Shown in pieces: positions 9,078-17,301 of a stretch of 42,517 nt of DNA (position 1 is its first letter; the number at the start of each line of letters is the position of its first letter). The stretch comes from Bacteroidota bacterium (lineage in GTDB: Bacteria > Bacteroidota > Bacteroidia > UKL13-3). The stretch lies in the NCBI GenBank assembly GCA_947460345.1, contig CANHGM010000001.1, positions 1 through 42,517 on the forward strand, given 5' to 3'. The notes below the pieces were generated by a model. The model was not told where the DNA came from. It searched no databases and saw only the letters and a list, made by a program, of their open reading frames with translations. Made by a program: the position numbers and the translations under genes.

Positions 9078-9487
9078 GAAAAATTCTTATCATTATTACA
9101 ACTATCTCTGCTTTAATTTATTCATGTGTTGATCATAAAATTGATAAAGTAGTACCTGTTAAGAGAAAAGTTAAGGCTGAGATTGATCTTGCAACAGCAT
9201 ACTATCTTTTTCGTCATGATAAAGGAGGATGCCTAGGACTTCGGAGTTCGATCAATTTGGAAAAATTTCTTTTGGGTTTATACCGAGACAGCGTAATGAC
9301 CGCTTTGGGCAAGCCAGATATTATAAGTATAGATAAGAGCCAATATACTTATTATACAAATGGTGAATATTGCAATGCTGGTTATGGTCGACCCCGAAAG
9401 AAGTATAATGAATTACCTTACGCTACCCTAATATTAATTTTTGATTCAAATAGAGTATCAAATGTCTTACATGGATATGGTAATTAA
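9074..9487 (+). CDS. Putative immunity lipoprotein of cassette B
   Basis: A 137-residue lipoprotein (MRKILIIITTISALIYSC, lipobox IYSC). It starts inside the ATGA overlap with the HELIH cassette, so translation is probably coupled. The mature region contains a segment (LYRDSVMTALGKPDIISIDKSQYTYYT) resembling the short SmpA/BamE-like fold often written as 'LG.PD....Y.Y', but this is a weak resemblance. The immunity role is inferred from position. Confidence 0.6.
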   Translation: MRKILIIITTISALIYSCVDHKIDKVVPVKRKVKAEIDLATAYYLFRHDKGGCLGLRSSINLEKFLLGLYRDSVMTALGKPDIISIDKSQYTYYTNGEYCNAGYGRPRKKYNELPYATLILIFDSNRVSNVLHGYGN

Positions 9488-9498
9488 CTAGCATTCCC

Positions 9499-9603
9499 CA
9501 ACCAACGCCGAAATGTTTTCGGCGGGTTAATGGTTTTGTGATTTGTAATCACTATTCACATGTAAATTAATTAAATCTAATTATATATCTTGCACTTATA
9601 AAA
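9499..9603 (+). repeat. Cassette leader repeat, copy C
   Basis: A non-coding block nearly identical to those before cassettes E, F and I. It contains hairpin 1 at 9506-9524 (8-bp arms CGCCGAAA/TTTCGGCG, loop TGT) with an outer AACC/GGTT pair, hairpin 2 at 9538-9552 (GTGATT/AATCAC, loop TGT), and a conserved TATATCTTGCA about 10 bp before the ATG that loosely resembles the Bacteroidota -7 box. Identity continues for about 110 bp into the coding region. Confidence 0.8.
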
Positions 9604-10548
9604 ATGGGTTGCCAAAAATTTATATATAAACCAGAGCTGCATATATATTCTTCTAAAAAAATGAAGAGGAGAAATGGGATGTATATATATAATTATAGAT
9701 ATGGTTTCAATGGGAAAGAGAAAATGGATGAAATTTCAGGGGATGGTAATAGTGTTGATTTTGGGGCAAGAATATTAGATACAAGATTAGGTAGGTGGAT
9801 GAGTTTAGATCCTTTACAAGATAAATACCCAGCTCTAAGTGCATATAATTATGTAGCTAATAATCCAATAAAATTTATTGATCCTGATGGAAAGGAAATT
9901 CGAATTGCCGGGTCTAAAGAATATCAAGCAAAAGCTTTAAAAGCTATGCAAGAATTAACAAATGATAAATTAGTGCTTAAGAATGGCGTGGTTTATATTT
10001 CAAAATTAAATTCAGAGAATAAAGACAAGAAACTATCAAAAGGTTCTGACTTGATTAGAGAGTTAAATAATAAAGATCAAGATGCTAAAGTAGTTACAAT
10101 TTATAGTCCAGAAGCATGGAAAGAAGCTGGGTTGCCGATTTACAATAACAAATTAACATCAGCAACTCAAAGTTGTGGTATGTCGGAACCTGGTGTTGAC
10201 CCTAATGCTGAAAAGTATAAATCCAATATTAGTTCAGACGGAACCCCAGGGAAAAAGGACGACGTAAACATTAGGTTAAACTTAGATGATATTACAACGA
10301 CAACTTTGGAAGATGGTAAAACAAAAGAAATAACAGAAAATAAAATTGAATTAGCTCATGAACTAATTCATGCTAAGGATTTTGTTCAAGGAACAAGACC
10401 AGCTACAGAATTGGATAAAAATGGTGTTGAAAAAAACACTAAAAACAAAGCTGGGGAAAAGGTAAATAACGCAGAAATTAAAACAAGAAATGGAGAAAAT
10501 GAAATTAGACAAGAACAAGGTATTGAGAAAAGATATAATGGCAAATAA
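9604..10548 (+). CDS. Orphan RHS C-terminal cassette C, M91/NleD-like metallopeptidase
   Basis: A 314-residue protein. Residues 1-30 are the conserved MGCQK leader, about 31-98 the RHS core (YRYGFNGKEKMDEISGDGN...LGRWMSLDPLQ...NNPIKFIDPDGKE), and the rest a toxin-like domain. AHELIHAKD gives HExxH at 252-256, and the C-terminus has ENEIRQEQG. This pairing of AHELIHA with a later EN.IR.E.G matches the M91 (NleD-type) zinc peptidases found in type III effectors and RHS tips. There is no signal peptide. The next gene starts inside its 3' end. The leader could be a real N-terminus or a recombination handle. Confidence 0.8.
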   Translation: MGCQKFIYKPELHIYSSKKMKRRNGMYIYNYRYGFNGKEKMDEISGDGNSVDFGARILDTRLGRWMSLDPLQDKYPALSAYNYVANNPIKFIDPDGKEIRIAGSKEYQAKALKAMQELTNDKLVLKNGVVYISKLNSENKDKKLSKGSDLIRELNNKDQDAKVVTIYSPEAWKEAGLPIYNNKLTSATQSCGMSEPGVDPNAEKYKSNISSDGTPGKKDDVNIRLNLDDITTTTLEDGKTKEITENKIELAHELIHAKDFVQGTRPATELDKNGVEKNTKNKAGEKVNNAEIKTRNGENEIRQEQGIEKRYNGK

Positions 10549-11134
10549 GATTAACTTATTCGTTTATCTTTTTTGGTTTTCGACAATATTTTCTGAATGT
10601 AATGCTCAGGTTAACAAAAACTTGATGCCAAAGTATAAGGTTAATTCTGAATATTATAGTTTATCAGATATTAATTATAAATTTGATAGTTGTTGGAATT
10701 CAATTGTAATCAATTCTAAAAGAATTGATTACAATTTTACAATTGATAAAGTAGAAATACTTGATAGGCTTCAACTTCTTATGAACATCGAAGTGGTCAA
10801 AAGTGCCTCTATACAATCATTTGTATTTTATATTTCCGAAGACCCGTCGGATATTGATGATTGTAAATATGTTATACACTTTTTTATAGAAGATAGTCTT
10901 GAAAATATAGAACATTATTATTCGTCATTCTGCAATAATGAAAAAAAATTATCCATCCATCCAACTAAACCCAAAAAAAACTTATTGGATCAAGCCGGTT
11001 TTTTGTTATCCCAATGTGAAGGTAAAACGATTTTTAGCACAGTAGGATTAACATTCATGCTTAGTAGTAAAGTTTGTCAACTAAACGTAATAGACTATAA
11101 TAAGGCCAATAAAGTATTTGATGCTGTTTGGTAA
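10538..11134 (+). CDS. Putative exported immunity protein of cassette C
   Basis: I choose the ATG at 10538 because it begins a clear signal peptide (MANKINLFVYLFWF...ECNAQ); the longer in-frame start at 10490 would bury it. The product is about 198 residues with no family recognised. It overlaps the M91-like cassette by 11 bp, which suggests coupled translation. Its stop codon is immediately followed by a cut-off leader remnant (11135). Confidence 0.6.
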   Translation: MANKINLFVYLFWFSTIFSECNAQVNKNLMPKYKVNSEYYSLSDINYKFDSCWNSIVINSKRIDYNFTIDKVEILDRLQLLMNIEVVKSASIQSFVFYISEDPSDIDDCKYVIHFFIEDSLENIEHYYSSFCNNEKKLSIHPTKPKKNLLDQAGFLLSQCEGKTIFSTVGLTFMLSSKVCQLNVIDYNKANKVFDAVW

Positions 11135-11194
11135 AAACTTATTTATAAACCTGAACTGGGTGTATATTTTTCGAAATCTGATGAAGACATATAA
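11135..11194 (+). pseudogene. Remnant of an RHS cassette leader
   Basis: Directly after the stop of the previous gene the sequence reads KLIYKPELGVYFSKSDEDI then stop. This corresponds to residues 5 onward of the MGCQKFIYKPELHIYSSKK leader, most like the cassette H version (KLIYKPELGLYSS). The repeat, the start codon and the whole toxin are gone. It marks a deleted cassette whose immunity-like gene survives at 11236. Confidence 0.7.
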
Positions 11195-11235
11195 AAGAAT
11201 GATAAAACGAACTACCAAGATCAACCATCAAAGCA

Positions 11236-11973
11236 ATGAGATTAAATATTATTTTATTTTGTAGCCTAGCATTTGTTTCTTGCAAAAGCATTAGTTATTA
11301 TGAAAATGTAATAACATATAGAGCCATTTCAAAATATCCAATTTATGGTGAGGATTGGAATACATATCATTCGACTGTTTATATTAATGACACAACTTTC
11401 TATCAGTTTTATGGTTCATGGAGAGGGTCAGATACACTATGCCAAAGAGCAAATTACAAGGAACGTTGTAAAGAACTTATTCATAGTAATTCAACATTAT
11501 ATAGTCCAAATCGTCATGACACTTTTTATGTAAAATCGTCAGATATATATACATACTATAAAGGAAATAGAATTACCTATTTATCATACTCAGCTTTTAA
11601 TAGTTTAAAACCAACCTATAAGGTTTATTCATTAGGCTCATCAAATTATCCACAAGTTGAAATTTTAAGGCCATTATATAAAGTTGATTCGGGCTTAATA
11701 AGCAAAATATATGTTTATGAAAGAACTCAATATCAAGCTGTAAACGAAGAATTGTTTTTAAGTGATTTAACAAAAGATACTGAAGTAAAACGAGGATTAG
11801 TGCTTGATAAGGAGGCAAATGTTGATACAATGTATATATTGCCAGGAATAGGAGTATATTATTTTTATAATTATAGATCACGATTTCAGAAAGAGTTGAT
11901 AAGGATTCAAGATATTCAATATAATAAAGAGTTTATTGAATTTTACAAGGAGAACTATAAAGATTGGCAATAA
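11236..11973 (+). CDS. Orphan immunity-like lipoprotein (cassette D)
   Basis: A 245-residue lipoprotein (MRLNIILFCSLAFVSC, lipobox FVSC). The mature part is rich in Tyr and beta-strand-like, with no family recognised. It follows a leader remnant with no toxin between them, so it is best read as an immunity gene left after loss of its toxin. Orphan immunity genes can protect against siblings that still carry the toxin; that role is inferred. Confidence 0.55.
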   Translation: MRLNIILFCSLAFVSCKSISYYENVITYRAISKYPIYGEDWNTYHSTVYINDTTFYQFYGSWRGSDTLCQRANYKERCKELIHSNSTLYSPNRHDTFYVKSSDIYTYYKGNRITYLSYSAFNSLKPTYKVYSLGSSNYPQVEILRPLYKVDSGLISKIYVYERTQYQAVNEELFLSDLTKDTEVKRGLVLDKEANVDTMYILPGIGVYYFYNYRSRFQKELIRIQDIQYNKEFIEFYKENYKDWQ

Positions 11974-12024
11974 TATTCTGTACCAAATGCCACACCAATA
12001 AATCAGATGCAAAATTTACAACTA

Positions 12025-12057
12025 GAAAAGCGACTTATATAATAAGTCGCTTTTTAT
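12025..12057 (+). terminator. Rho-independent terminator after cassette D
   Basis: Near-perfect 12-bp arms (AAAAGCGACTTA ... TAAGTCGCTTTTT), a short AT loop and a T-run, 52 bp after the orphan immunity gene. Confidence 0.8.
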
Positions 12058-12225
12058 TTTACAATAACACTAACTGAGACCCTCCTTGTTCTTTGTTGAT
12101 TTTATCAACTAATCTGCTTGGTAGTTCAGGAGCATTCTCAAAGTCTGTTTTTGGTTTTTTGTTAAAAGATTCTCTGTTCATATTCCACAATGGTGAATTT
12201 TCTTTCTCTGCAATTCGGAATATGC

Positions 12226-12331
12226 CCAACCTACGCCGAAATGTTTTCGACGGGTTAATGGTTTTGTGATTTGTAATCACTATTCACTTGTAAATTAATT
12301 AAATCTAATTATATATCTTGCACATATAAAA
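12226..12331 (+). repeat. Cassette leader repeat, copy E
   Basis: Nearly identical to copy C. Hairpin 1 has one mismatch (CGCCGAAA/TTTCGACG), while hairpin 2 (GTGATT-TGT-AATCAC) is intact. TATATCTTGCA precedes the ATG. The 5' boundary falls at the same CCCAACC as in the other copies. Confidence 0.8.
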
Positions 12332-13270
12332 ATGGGTTGCCAAAAATTTATATATAAACCAGAGCTGCATATATATTCTTCTAAAAAAATGAAGAGGAGA
12401 AATGGGATATATATATATATTTATAGATATGGCTATCAAGGTAGTGAGCAGGATAATGATTTGAGTGGAGCTGGAAATTCTTATACAACTTTCTATAGAG
12501 AACTAGACCCAAGGCTTGGAAGATGGATGAGCTATGACCCGAAACCAAGAGCATGGGAAAGTCCATTTGCAAGTATGGGAAATAATCCAATATGTAATAA
12601 TGATATTTTGGGAGACGAATTTGACCCCAAAAGTGATAAACATATTAAAAAAATAGAAACTAAAATAAATACAAGAAAAGAGGAAGTAAATAAAGATATA
12701 AATAATAAGGAAAATGATTTGAAAGCTTTGCAAGATAAATTGAGTACAGCAAGTGAAACTGAAAAGAAAGGAATTAACTCTAAAATAGAGGAAATAAGTA
12801 CAGGTTTGGTAAATGATCGAGCAATTCTTAAGGAACTATCAGATGCTACAAAAGAAATAGAAGAAATGAAGAAAAGCCCGCAATTATTTAGAATAAGAGA
12901 ATCTCATAGGGGTGAAACATTTGCAAAAAAGGATGGATCTATTCAAATGAATTACATGTTTGATAATATGAAGGCTTTATCTCACGAATTAAAACATGGT
13001 CATCAGTATTTAAAAGGTGAAATGTCTTTTTATGAAAAAGGTAAGAAAAAAGGAATTTTATACGATATTAATGATGAGGTAGCAGCATATAAAAGAGGTT
13101 ATGCATTAGAACCCACAAGCAACCCAATGTCAATCATTACAGCAGACAAAGTACGAGCATTGAAGGATATAGATGGGAAGGAAACTTATAAAAACCTTCC
13201 CTCAGATGAAAGGAATATAAGAACATATGAAGGGCCATGTTCACCTAAAGAAATATTTTTTAATAGATAA
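12332..13270 (+). CDS. Orphan RHS C-terminal cassette E, coiled coil plus HELKH metallopeptidase
   Basis: A 312-residue protein. The MGCQK leader (1-30) and RHS core (YRYGYQGSEQDNDLSGAGN...DPRLGRWMSYDPKP...NNPICNNDILGDEF) are followed by a Lys/Glu-rich coiled coil (about 108-180), then SHELKHGHQY (HExxH at 218-222) and a downstream INDEVAAYKRGYAL that could supply the third zinc ligand. The design matches cassette J on the other strand. There is no signal peptide. A lipoprotein gene follows after 4 bp. Confidence 0.8.
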   Translation: MGCQKFIYKPELHIYSSKKMKRRNGIYIYIYRYGYQGSEQDNDLSGAGNSYTTFYRELDPRLGRWMSYDPKPRAWESPFASMGNNPICNNDILGDEFDPKSDKHIKKIETKINTRKEEVNKDINNKENDLKALQDKLSTASETEKKGINSKIEEISTGLVNDRAILKELSDATKEIEEMKKSPQLFRIRESHRGETFAKKDGSIQMNYMFDNMKALSHELKHGHQYLKGEMSFYEKGKKKGILYDINDEVAAYKRGYALEPTSNPMSIITADKVRALKDIDGKETYKNLPSDERNIRTYEGPCSPKEIFFNR

Positions 13271-13274
13271 CAAC

Positions 13275-13631
13275 ATGAACAAATTATTATTGTTGATATT
13301 GATAGGTTTTTCTTCTTGTTCAAGTAATATTAGAGGTAAATATATTTCTATTTCCTATGATTCTCATAATATATATAATTTTAAGAGAAAACATATTTAT
13401 GTTAATAATTATGACCATATATCAGGAGAAAAAGAACACTATGTGTATATTTATAAAATATTACAAGATAGTATATATGAATATGATTTAAATGATTCAT
13501 TGATAAGGAGAAGGAATATTAAAAAAATTAAAAAAGGAGTTATAATGATAGGCGGTTATACACTAATTAAATATTATAGATACATGGTTTTTTGGAGAAG
13601 ATATAAGTTTGATTATAGTATGGATTTTTAA
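13275..13631 (+). CDS. Putative immunity lipoprotein of cassette E
   Basis: I choose the ATG at 13275, which begins a lipoprotein signal (MNKLLLLILIGFSSC, lipobox FSSC); the upstream in-frame ATG at 13227 lies inside the toxin gene. The product is about 118 residues, basic and Tyr-rich, with no family recognised. The immunity role is inferred from position. Confidence 0.6.
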   Translation: MNKLLLLILIGFSSCSSNIRGKYISISYDSHNIYNFKRKHIYVNNYDHISGEKEHYVYIYKILQDSIYEYDLNDSLIRRRNIKKIKKGVIMIGGYTLIKYYRYMVFWRRYKFDYSMDF

Positions 13632-13696
13632 AGAGTTTTAATGTATCCCTGATGCGAAATTATAACAACTTTACTTTTGAGTTTGTATAATTTATA

Positions 13697-13802
13697 CCAA
13701 CCAACGCCGAAATGTTTTCGGCGGGTTAATGGTTTTGTGATTTGTAATCACTATTCACATGTAAATTAATTAAATCTAATTATATATCTTGCACTTATAA
13801 AA
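13697..13802 (+). repeat. Cassette leader repeat, copy F
   Basis: Essentially identical to copy C, with both hairpins perfect (CGCCGAAA-TGT-TTTCGGCG and GTGATT-TGT-AATCAC) and the same TATATCTTGCA before the ATG. Within the leader coding part, differences from copy C are mostly silent (TGC/TGT for Cys3, GAG/GAA for Glu11). Confidence 0.8.
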
Positions 13803-14831
13803 ATGGGTTGTCAAAAATTTATATATAAACCAGAACTGCATATATATTCTTCTAAAAAAATGAAGAGGAGAAATGGGATGTATATATATAAATATAGATA
13901 TGCCTTTAATGGGCAGGAGAAAGATGATGAAATAAGCGGAGATGGAAATAGTTTGGATTTTGGGGCGAGAATATGTGATTCAAGAATAGGAAGATGGTTT
14001 AGTGTTGATGCCTTACAGGCTGAATATACTGGTTTAAGTCCATATAATTTTTGTGCGAATAATCCTATTATTTATATAGATAAAGGAGGTAAAGAAATAT
14101 TTATTTTTGGAGCTGATGCTCAAAAGGCAGTTGCAGCATTAGCTAAGACCACGTCCTTTAAAGTAGATTATAATACTCACACAGGTCAACTAACAGTTCA
14201 CGGTGAATTTACAGGACCTTTAACAGAAGCCGACCAAAAATTAATGGATGCAATCAAAGATCCTAACATAAGAGTAGAAACATATACAACTAAAAATGAT
14301 AACTATACAGATCCTAAGAATATACAAGAGAATGGAGAACCTATTGCGATAGTGGGAGGGGCATATTTAGGAAGTGAGGTAGAAAGTGTTACCACGGAGG
14401 ATGGAGAATCAAAAAAAGTCGTAGTGACAAAACAATTTATAAAGATCAGCCATTTCGAAAAAATTGCTACAGAGGAATTAGAAGGAGGCGGTAGCGTTGG
14501 ACAAAATGTAAAACATGAAATATTAGAATCTTATATTGGAGGGCAAGATGACCCTGGAGGATCGAACGCAACTGGTCAAGCAAAAGCTCATAATAAAGCT
14601 ATGGAATTAGAACCAACATTGAAAAGAATGGATATTGTTTATGATACACAATCAAAACATATATTTGTTACAACTCAAGATTTATCTAAAGGGGTTGATT
14701 TAACTAAACAATCAGTAGATATTGGCCCAGCTTATCAAACCAGAACTCAAAATAGTAATCCGCCAAAGTCAGTTCCTGATAATGGAAAAGCTGGTGGGAC
14801 AGGAGGAAAAACAAGTAATTATAAAAAATAA
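13803..14831 (+). CDS. Orphan RHS C-terminal cassette F, HExxE-type putative metalloenzyme
   Basis: A 342-residue protein. The MGCQK leader and RHS core (YRYAFNGQEKDDEISGDGN...SRIGRWFSVDALQ...NNPIIYIDKGGKE) precede a ~240-residue domain. Its motif NVKHEILESYIGG (HEILE at 238-242), followed by AHNKAMELEP, recalls a group of RHS tip domains with HE..EAY...AH..A. This probably makes a metal site, though not classical HExxH. The C-terminal tail is low-complexity, Gly/Lys/Asn-rich. A lipoprotein gene follows after 1 bp. Confidence 0.75.
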   Translation: MGCQKFIYKPELHIYSSKKMKRRNGMYIYKYRYAFNGQEKDDEISGDGNSLDFGARICDSRIGRWFSVDALQAEYTGLSPYNFCANNPIIYIDKGGKEIFIFGADAQKAVAALAKTTSFKVDYNTHTGQLTVHGEFTGPLTEADQKLMDAIKDPNIRVETYTTKNDNYTDPKNIQENGEPIAIVGGAYLGSEVESVTTEDGESKKVVVTKQFIKISHFEKIATEELEGGGSVGQNVKHEILESYIGGQDDPGGSNATGQAKAHNKAMELEPTLKRMDIVYDTQSKHIFVTTQDLSKGVDLTKQSVDIGPAYQTRTQNSNPPKSVPDNGKAGGTGGKTSNYKK

Positions 14832-14832
14832 A

Positions 14833-15231
14833 ATGATAAAAAATAGTATTATATTATATATAATGACCGTTACAATTATATATAGCTGTTATGGTAGTAA
14901 AGCTAGGACAAAAGTTACGAAAAGAACTTCTTGTTTTATTCAAGAAATTGACACCGCTTCTCTTGAATTTTATTATTGGTATAAAGTAAAAACAAATGAT
15001 GACAAAATTATAGAAATTATTTCTCCTAAAAAAAATGGAATTTTTTGTAAAAAAGAAATAGTAAAAAATAAAAAGTATATTTTAGATTTAACCCTTACTA
15101 CTGCTGTGCAAGTTTCTGAGAATGTAAATTTGCCAGTAAGCACTAATCTTTTACAGGTAGGCGAAAAGCTTATTAATAAATTTCGTTTGTATGAAACAAA
15201 TGACTTAAAAGGCATTTATATCTGCAAATAG
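14833..15231 (+). CDS. Putative immunity lipoprotein of cassette F
   Basis: I choose the ATG at 14833, directly after the toxin stop, because it begins a lipoprotein signal (MIKNSIILYIMTVTIIYSC, lipobox IYSC); a longer in-frame start at 14722 lies within the toxin gene. The product is about 132 residues. The mature part reads like a small beta domain, with no family recognised. Confidence 0.6.
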   Translation: MIKNSIILYIMTVTIIYSCYGSKARTKVTKRTSCFIQEIDTASLEFYYWYKVKTNDDKIIEIISPKKNGIFCKKEIVKNKKYILDLTLTTAVQVSENVNLPVSTNLLQVGEKLINKFRLYETNDLKGIYICK

Positions 15232-15323
15232 ATTGTTTACCTACGATGCAAGGTTGTTTTCCACTGCACTCTCTGAACCCTTCATAGAGTATAATGTTCC
15301 AATATTTGAACAAATAAAATCAA

Positions 15324-15356
15324 CAAAAAACTTCTCTAACAGAGGAGTTTTTTTTG
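15324..15356 (+). terminator. Terminator after cassette F
   Basis: AACTTCTCT - AAC - AGAGGAGTT (one G-T pair) is flanked by A-run and T-run, about 95 bp after the immunity gene. Confidence 0.75.
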
Positions 15357-15388
15357 TTTTTATATACTTTCAATCTTTAGGGTATTCT

Positions 15389-15492
15389 CCACAGGCATAC
15401 CTCTGGTTCCCGAATCTAGTACGGGACAGGTATAGGCTTTACGAGAGCATCGGTCTTTGGCTAAATCTTCTTGTAAAAGAAACAACTATATG
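15389..15492 (+). repeat. Second-type leader remnant (matches inverted copy at 21048-21153)
   Basis: About 104 bp, roughly 80% identical by eye to the reverse complement of 21048-21153. Shared blocks include GTTCCCGAATC, TATAGGCTTT, CTTTGGCTAAA and TAAAAGAAA. In the other copy it leads straight into an RHS core remnant, so it is a different kind of cassette leader. Here it is out of frame and lies just before the G leader. Confidence 0.65.
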
Positions 15493-15522
15493 TATTATTT
15501 CTTTGTATTATTGTGTTTCTAA

Positions 15523-15585
15523 ATGGGGTGTCAAAAACTTATATATAAACCTAAGCAGAGTATATATTATTCTAAAAAATTGTAG
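15523..15585 (+). pseudogene. Cassette G leader interrupted by TAG
   Basis: The frame reads MGCQKLIYKPKQSIYYSKKL then TAG, and continues in the same frame into the G cassette. In the other leaders the codon at this place is AAG (Lys21), so this looks like an A-to-T nonsense change. The usual non-coding repeat is absent upstream. Confidence 0.75.
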
Positions 15586-16563
15586 GTGAGAAATGATATA
15601 TATATATATAATTATAGATTCACCTTTAATGGGAAGGAATCGGATGATGAAACAGGGTTGCAAGATTATGGCTATAGAATTTATAATCCTGCTCTTGGAA
15701 GATTCTTGAGTGTGGATCCATTGAATAAAAAATATCCTGAGTTAACACCTTATCAATTTGCTAGTGATCAACCAATTTGGGCTGTAGATTTAGATGGGCT
15801 TGAAAAACTAGTGGTTATTTTGGAAGAGCATCCAGAAAAAATGGAATTTGACCCAAATGCAAATTCTCTTGAGAATGATGGGTATGATGTCTTACGAGTA
15901 AAAACTGGAGCTGAGCTTATTCAGGTAATTGAAGAATACACAAAAAGTCTAAATGGGGGTGAAATAACGAACATTGTCATTTTATCCCATGGTTCAAATG
16001 ATGGACTTTATGGACTAAATGGAGCCGATAATGGATTTTACACCGATCAAGAACTTCAAAGCATGGGAGAAGACAATGCAACAACTGCAAACAATCCTAC
16101 TCCTTCTCCGCAAGATATAACTAATGAAAGTAATAAATTAAAACAAAACGGAGCAGCGACAACTTCCGATTTTAAAACTGCTATTGACAATGGTAGTATA
16201 AAATTAGCCAAAGATGCAACAATTGTATTTGGCGGGTGCAATACGGGTGAAACAAAAGAAGGAATAGCAGGGGAACTTACTCAAAAAACAGGTATAACCA
16301 CTATCGGAGCTGATGGATTTACATGGGATGGTGGTGCAAATAGAAAGCAACCTGGGGATATAAATAATAGCCAGTGTACCACAAGAGGTTCTAGAGAAGC
16401 GGATCACGGTTGGAATAAATATTCAAAAGATGCCAAAGGCAATGTTATTCAAGAGAAATTATCATCTGGGGGCACAGGAGTTGATGAGAGAGATCTATCC
16501 AAAAGTAATGGTAGATCGCAAAAACTAAATGTTAGCAATAAAACCCTACAAACTAAACCTTAA
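15586..16563 (+). CDS. Orphan RHS C-terminal cassette G, caspase-like cysteine peptidase
   Basis: A 325-residue frame that must start at a GTG right after the leader's TAG, or be silent. The RHS core (YRFTFNGKESDDETGLQDYGYRIYNPALGRFLSVDPL...DLDG) is followed by a domain with IVILSHGSNDG (His135) and ATIVFGGCNTG (Cys218). A hydrophobic strand ending in SHG and a second ending in GC is the catalytic His/Cys layout of caspase-fold peptidases (clan CD, as in DUF4347-like domains of bacterial proteins). It is the only thiol-peptidase-like tip in the array. Its stop overlaps the next start (TAATG). Confidence 0.75.
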   Translation: MRNDIYIYNYRFTFNGKESDDETGLQDYGYRIYNPALGRFLSVDPLNKKYPELTPYQFASDQPIWAVDLDGLEKLVVILEEHPEKMEFDPNANSLENDGYDVLRVKTGAELIQVIEEYTKSLNGGEITNIVILSHGSNDGLYGLNGADNGFYTDQELQSMGEDNATTANNPTPSPQDITNESNKLKQNGAATTSDFKTAIDNGSIKLAKDATIVFGGCNTGETKEGIAGELTQKTGITTIGADGFTWDGGANRKQPGDINNSQCTTRGSREADHGWNKYSKDAKGNVIQEKLSSGGTGVDERDLSKSNGRSQKLNVSNKTLQTKP

Positions 16564-17135
16564 TGAGAGCTTCTATATTTTTTCTTGGAATGTTTATTCT
16601 TTTGTTTGTTCATAACAATAAATTAATAGCACAAAAAACAGTAAGTTTTATAGATTGCTGGTACAATCAGAATGCTAAGCATCATTCTTTAATCCAAGGT
16701 TACATGATGAGCCTGAAGAATGAAAAAAAATGGGTGTCGCTTGGTCTTGATTCTGTTTCAAATGATTCCACAGTTTTCTATAAAGAAAAACCAGCAGATA
16801 TTTTATATCCAATATTAAAGTATCATTTTAAAACTCCTTCATGTGATTCTGATTTAGTAATGTTTATATCATTAGTTAGTACTTTCTGTAGTAGAGACAT
16901 TTTAAGTCAAATCTATGACCAACTAATTCATGATTATTTTGTGTTGAATTATGAAAAAATATATAATTATTCAAGGCTATTGGAAGTTTTGCATATATTC
17001 TATTTTAAGGTGAAGGATTCTGACAGACTTTATAAAGAAGTAATCGCTCAAGGCTTAAATATTGATAAGATTGATAAAAATGGGCGAAACAGCATTGTTA
17101 AATTTTATACAAATTACTGGAATAATCACTTTTGA
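16563..17135 (+). CDS. Putative exported immunity protein of cassette G
   Basis: A 190-residue protein with a signal peptide (MRASIFFLGMFILLFVHNNKLIAQ). It overlaps the caspase-like gene by one base, which implies coupling. The mature part is mostly helical, with Cys residues (FIDCWYNQ, PSCDSD, TFCSRD), and has no recognised family. The immunity role is inferred. Confidence 0.6.
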   Translation: MRASIFFLGMFILLFVHNNKLIAQKTVSFIDCWYNQNAKHHSLIQGYMMSLKNEKKWVSLGLDSVSNDSTVFYKEKPADILYPILKYHFKTPSCDSDLVMFISLVSTFCSRDILSQIYDQLIHDYFVLNYEKIYNYSRLLEVLHIFYFKVKDSDRLYKEVIAQGLNIDKIDKNGRNSIVKFYTNYWNNHF

Positions 17136-17159
17136 TTTACTTTGCATAGCTTAATCAAC

Positions 17160-17301
17160 TCCAACCCACGCAGAAATGTTTTTGGCGTGTTAGGTGATTT
17201 GAAATCACTTTTAATTACTCAAAAAATATAAAATAATAAATTGTAACCTTAGTTCACTTGCAGGATAATCAATTCAAATTATATATCTTGCAGCTATTAA
17301 A
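17160..17301 (+). repeat. Diverged cassette leader repeat, copy H
   Basis: Related to copies C, E, F and I, but with changes and a longer spacer. Hairpin 1 is CGCAGAAA-TGT-TTTTGGCG, with added CA/TG pairing outside. Hairpin 2 is GTGATT-TGA-AATCAC. The second stem is kept although the loop changed. TATATCTTGCA still lies just before the ATG at 17302. Confidence 0.7.

Noticed and set aside
9506..9552. Leader hairpins as integron attC sites
   Set aside because: No R and L box pairs with extrahelical bases typical of attC are visible, and the recombinases lack an obvious integron-specific insert. A recombination role is left as inference only.
10490..10538. Longer start for the cassette C partner
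   Set aside because: It adds 16 residues that overlap the toxin frame and would hide a clear signal peptide; the ATG at 10538 is preferred. The same logic was applied at 13227 and 14722.
12059..12280. 73-residue - strand frame between cassettes D and E
   Set aside because: Its first third is the antisense of the leader repeat, and the rest matches nothing I recognise; it also overlaps a terminator. Kept out as a gene.
15233..15589. 118-residue + strand frame before cassette G
   Set aside because: It runs through a terminator, the second-type leader repeat and the G leader in the wrong frame, so it is an accident of low stop density.
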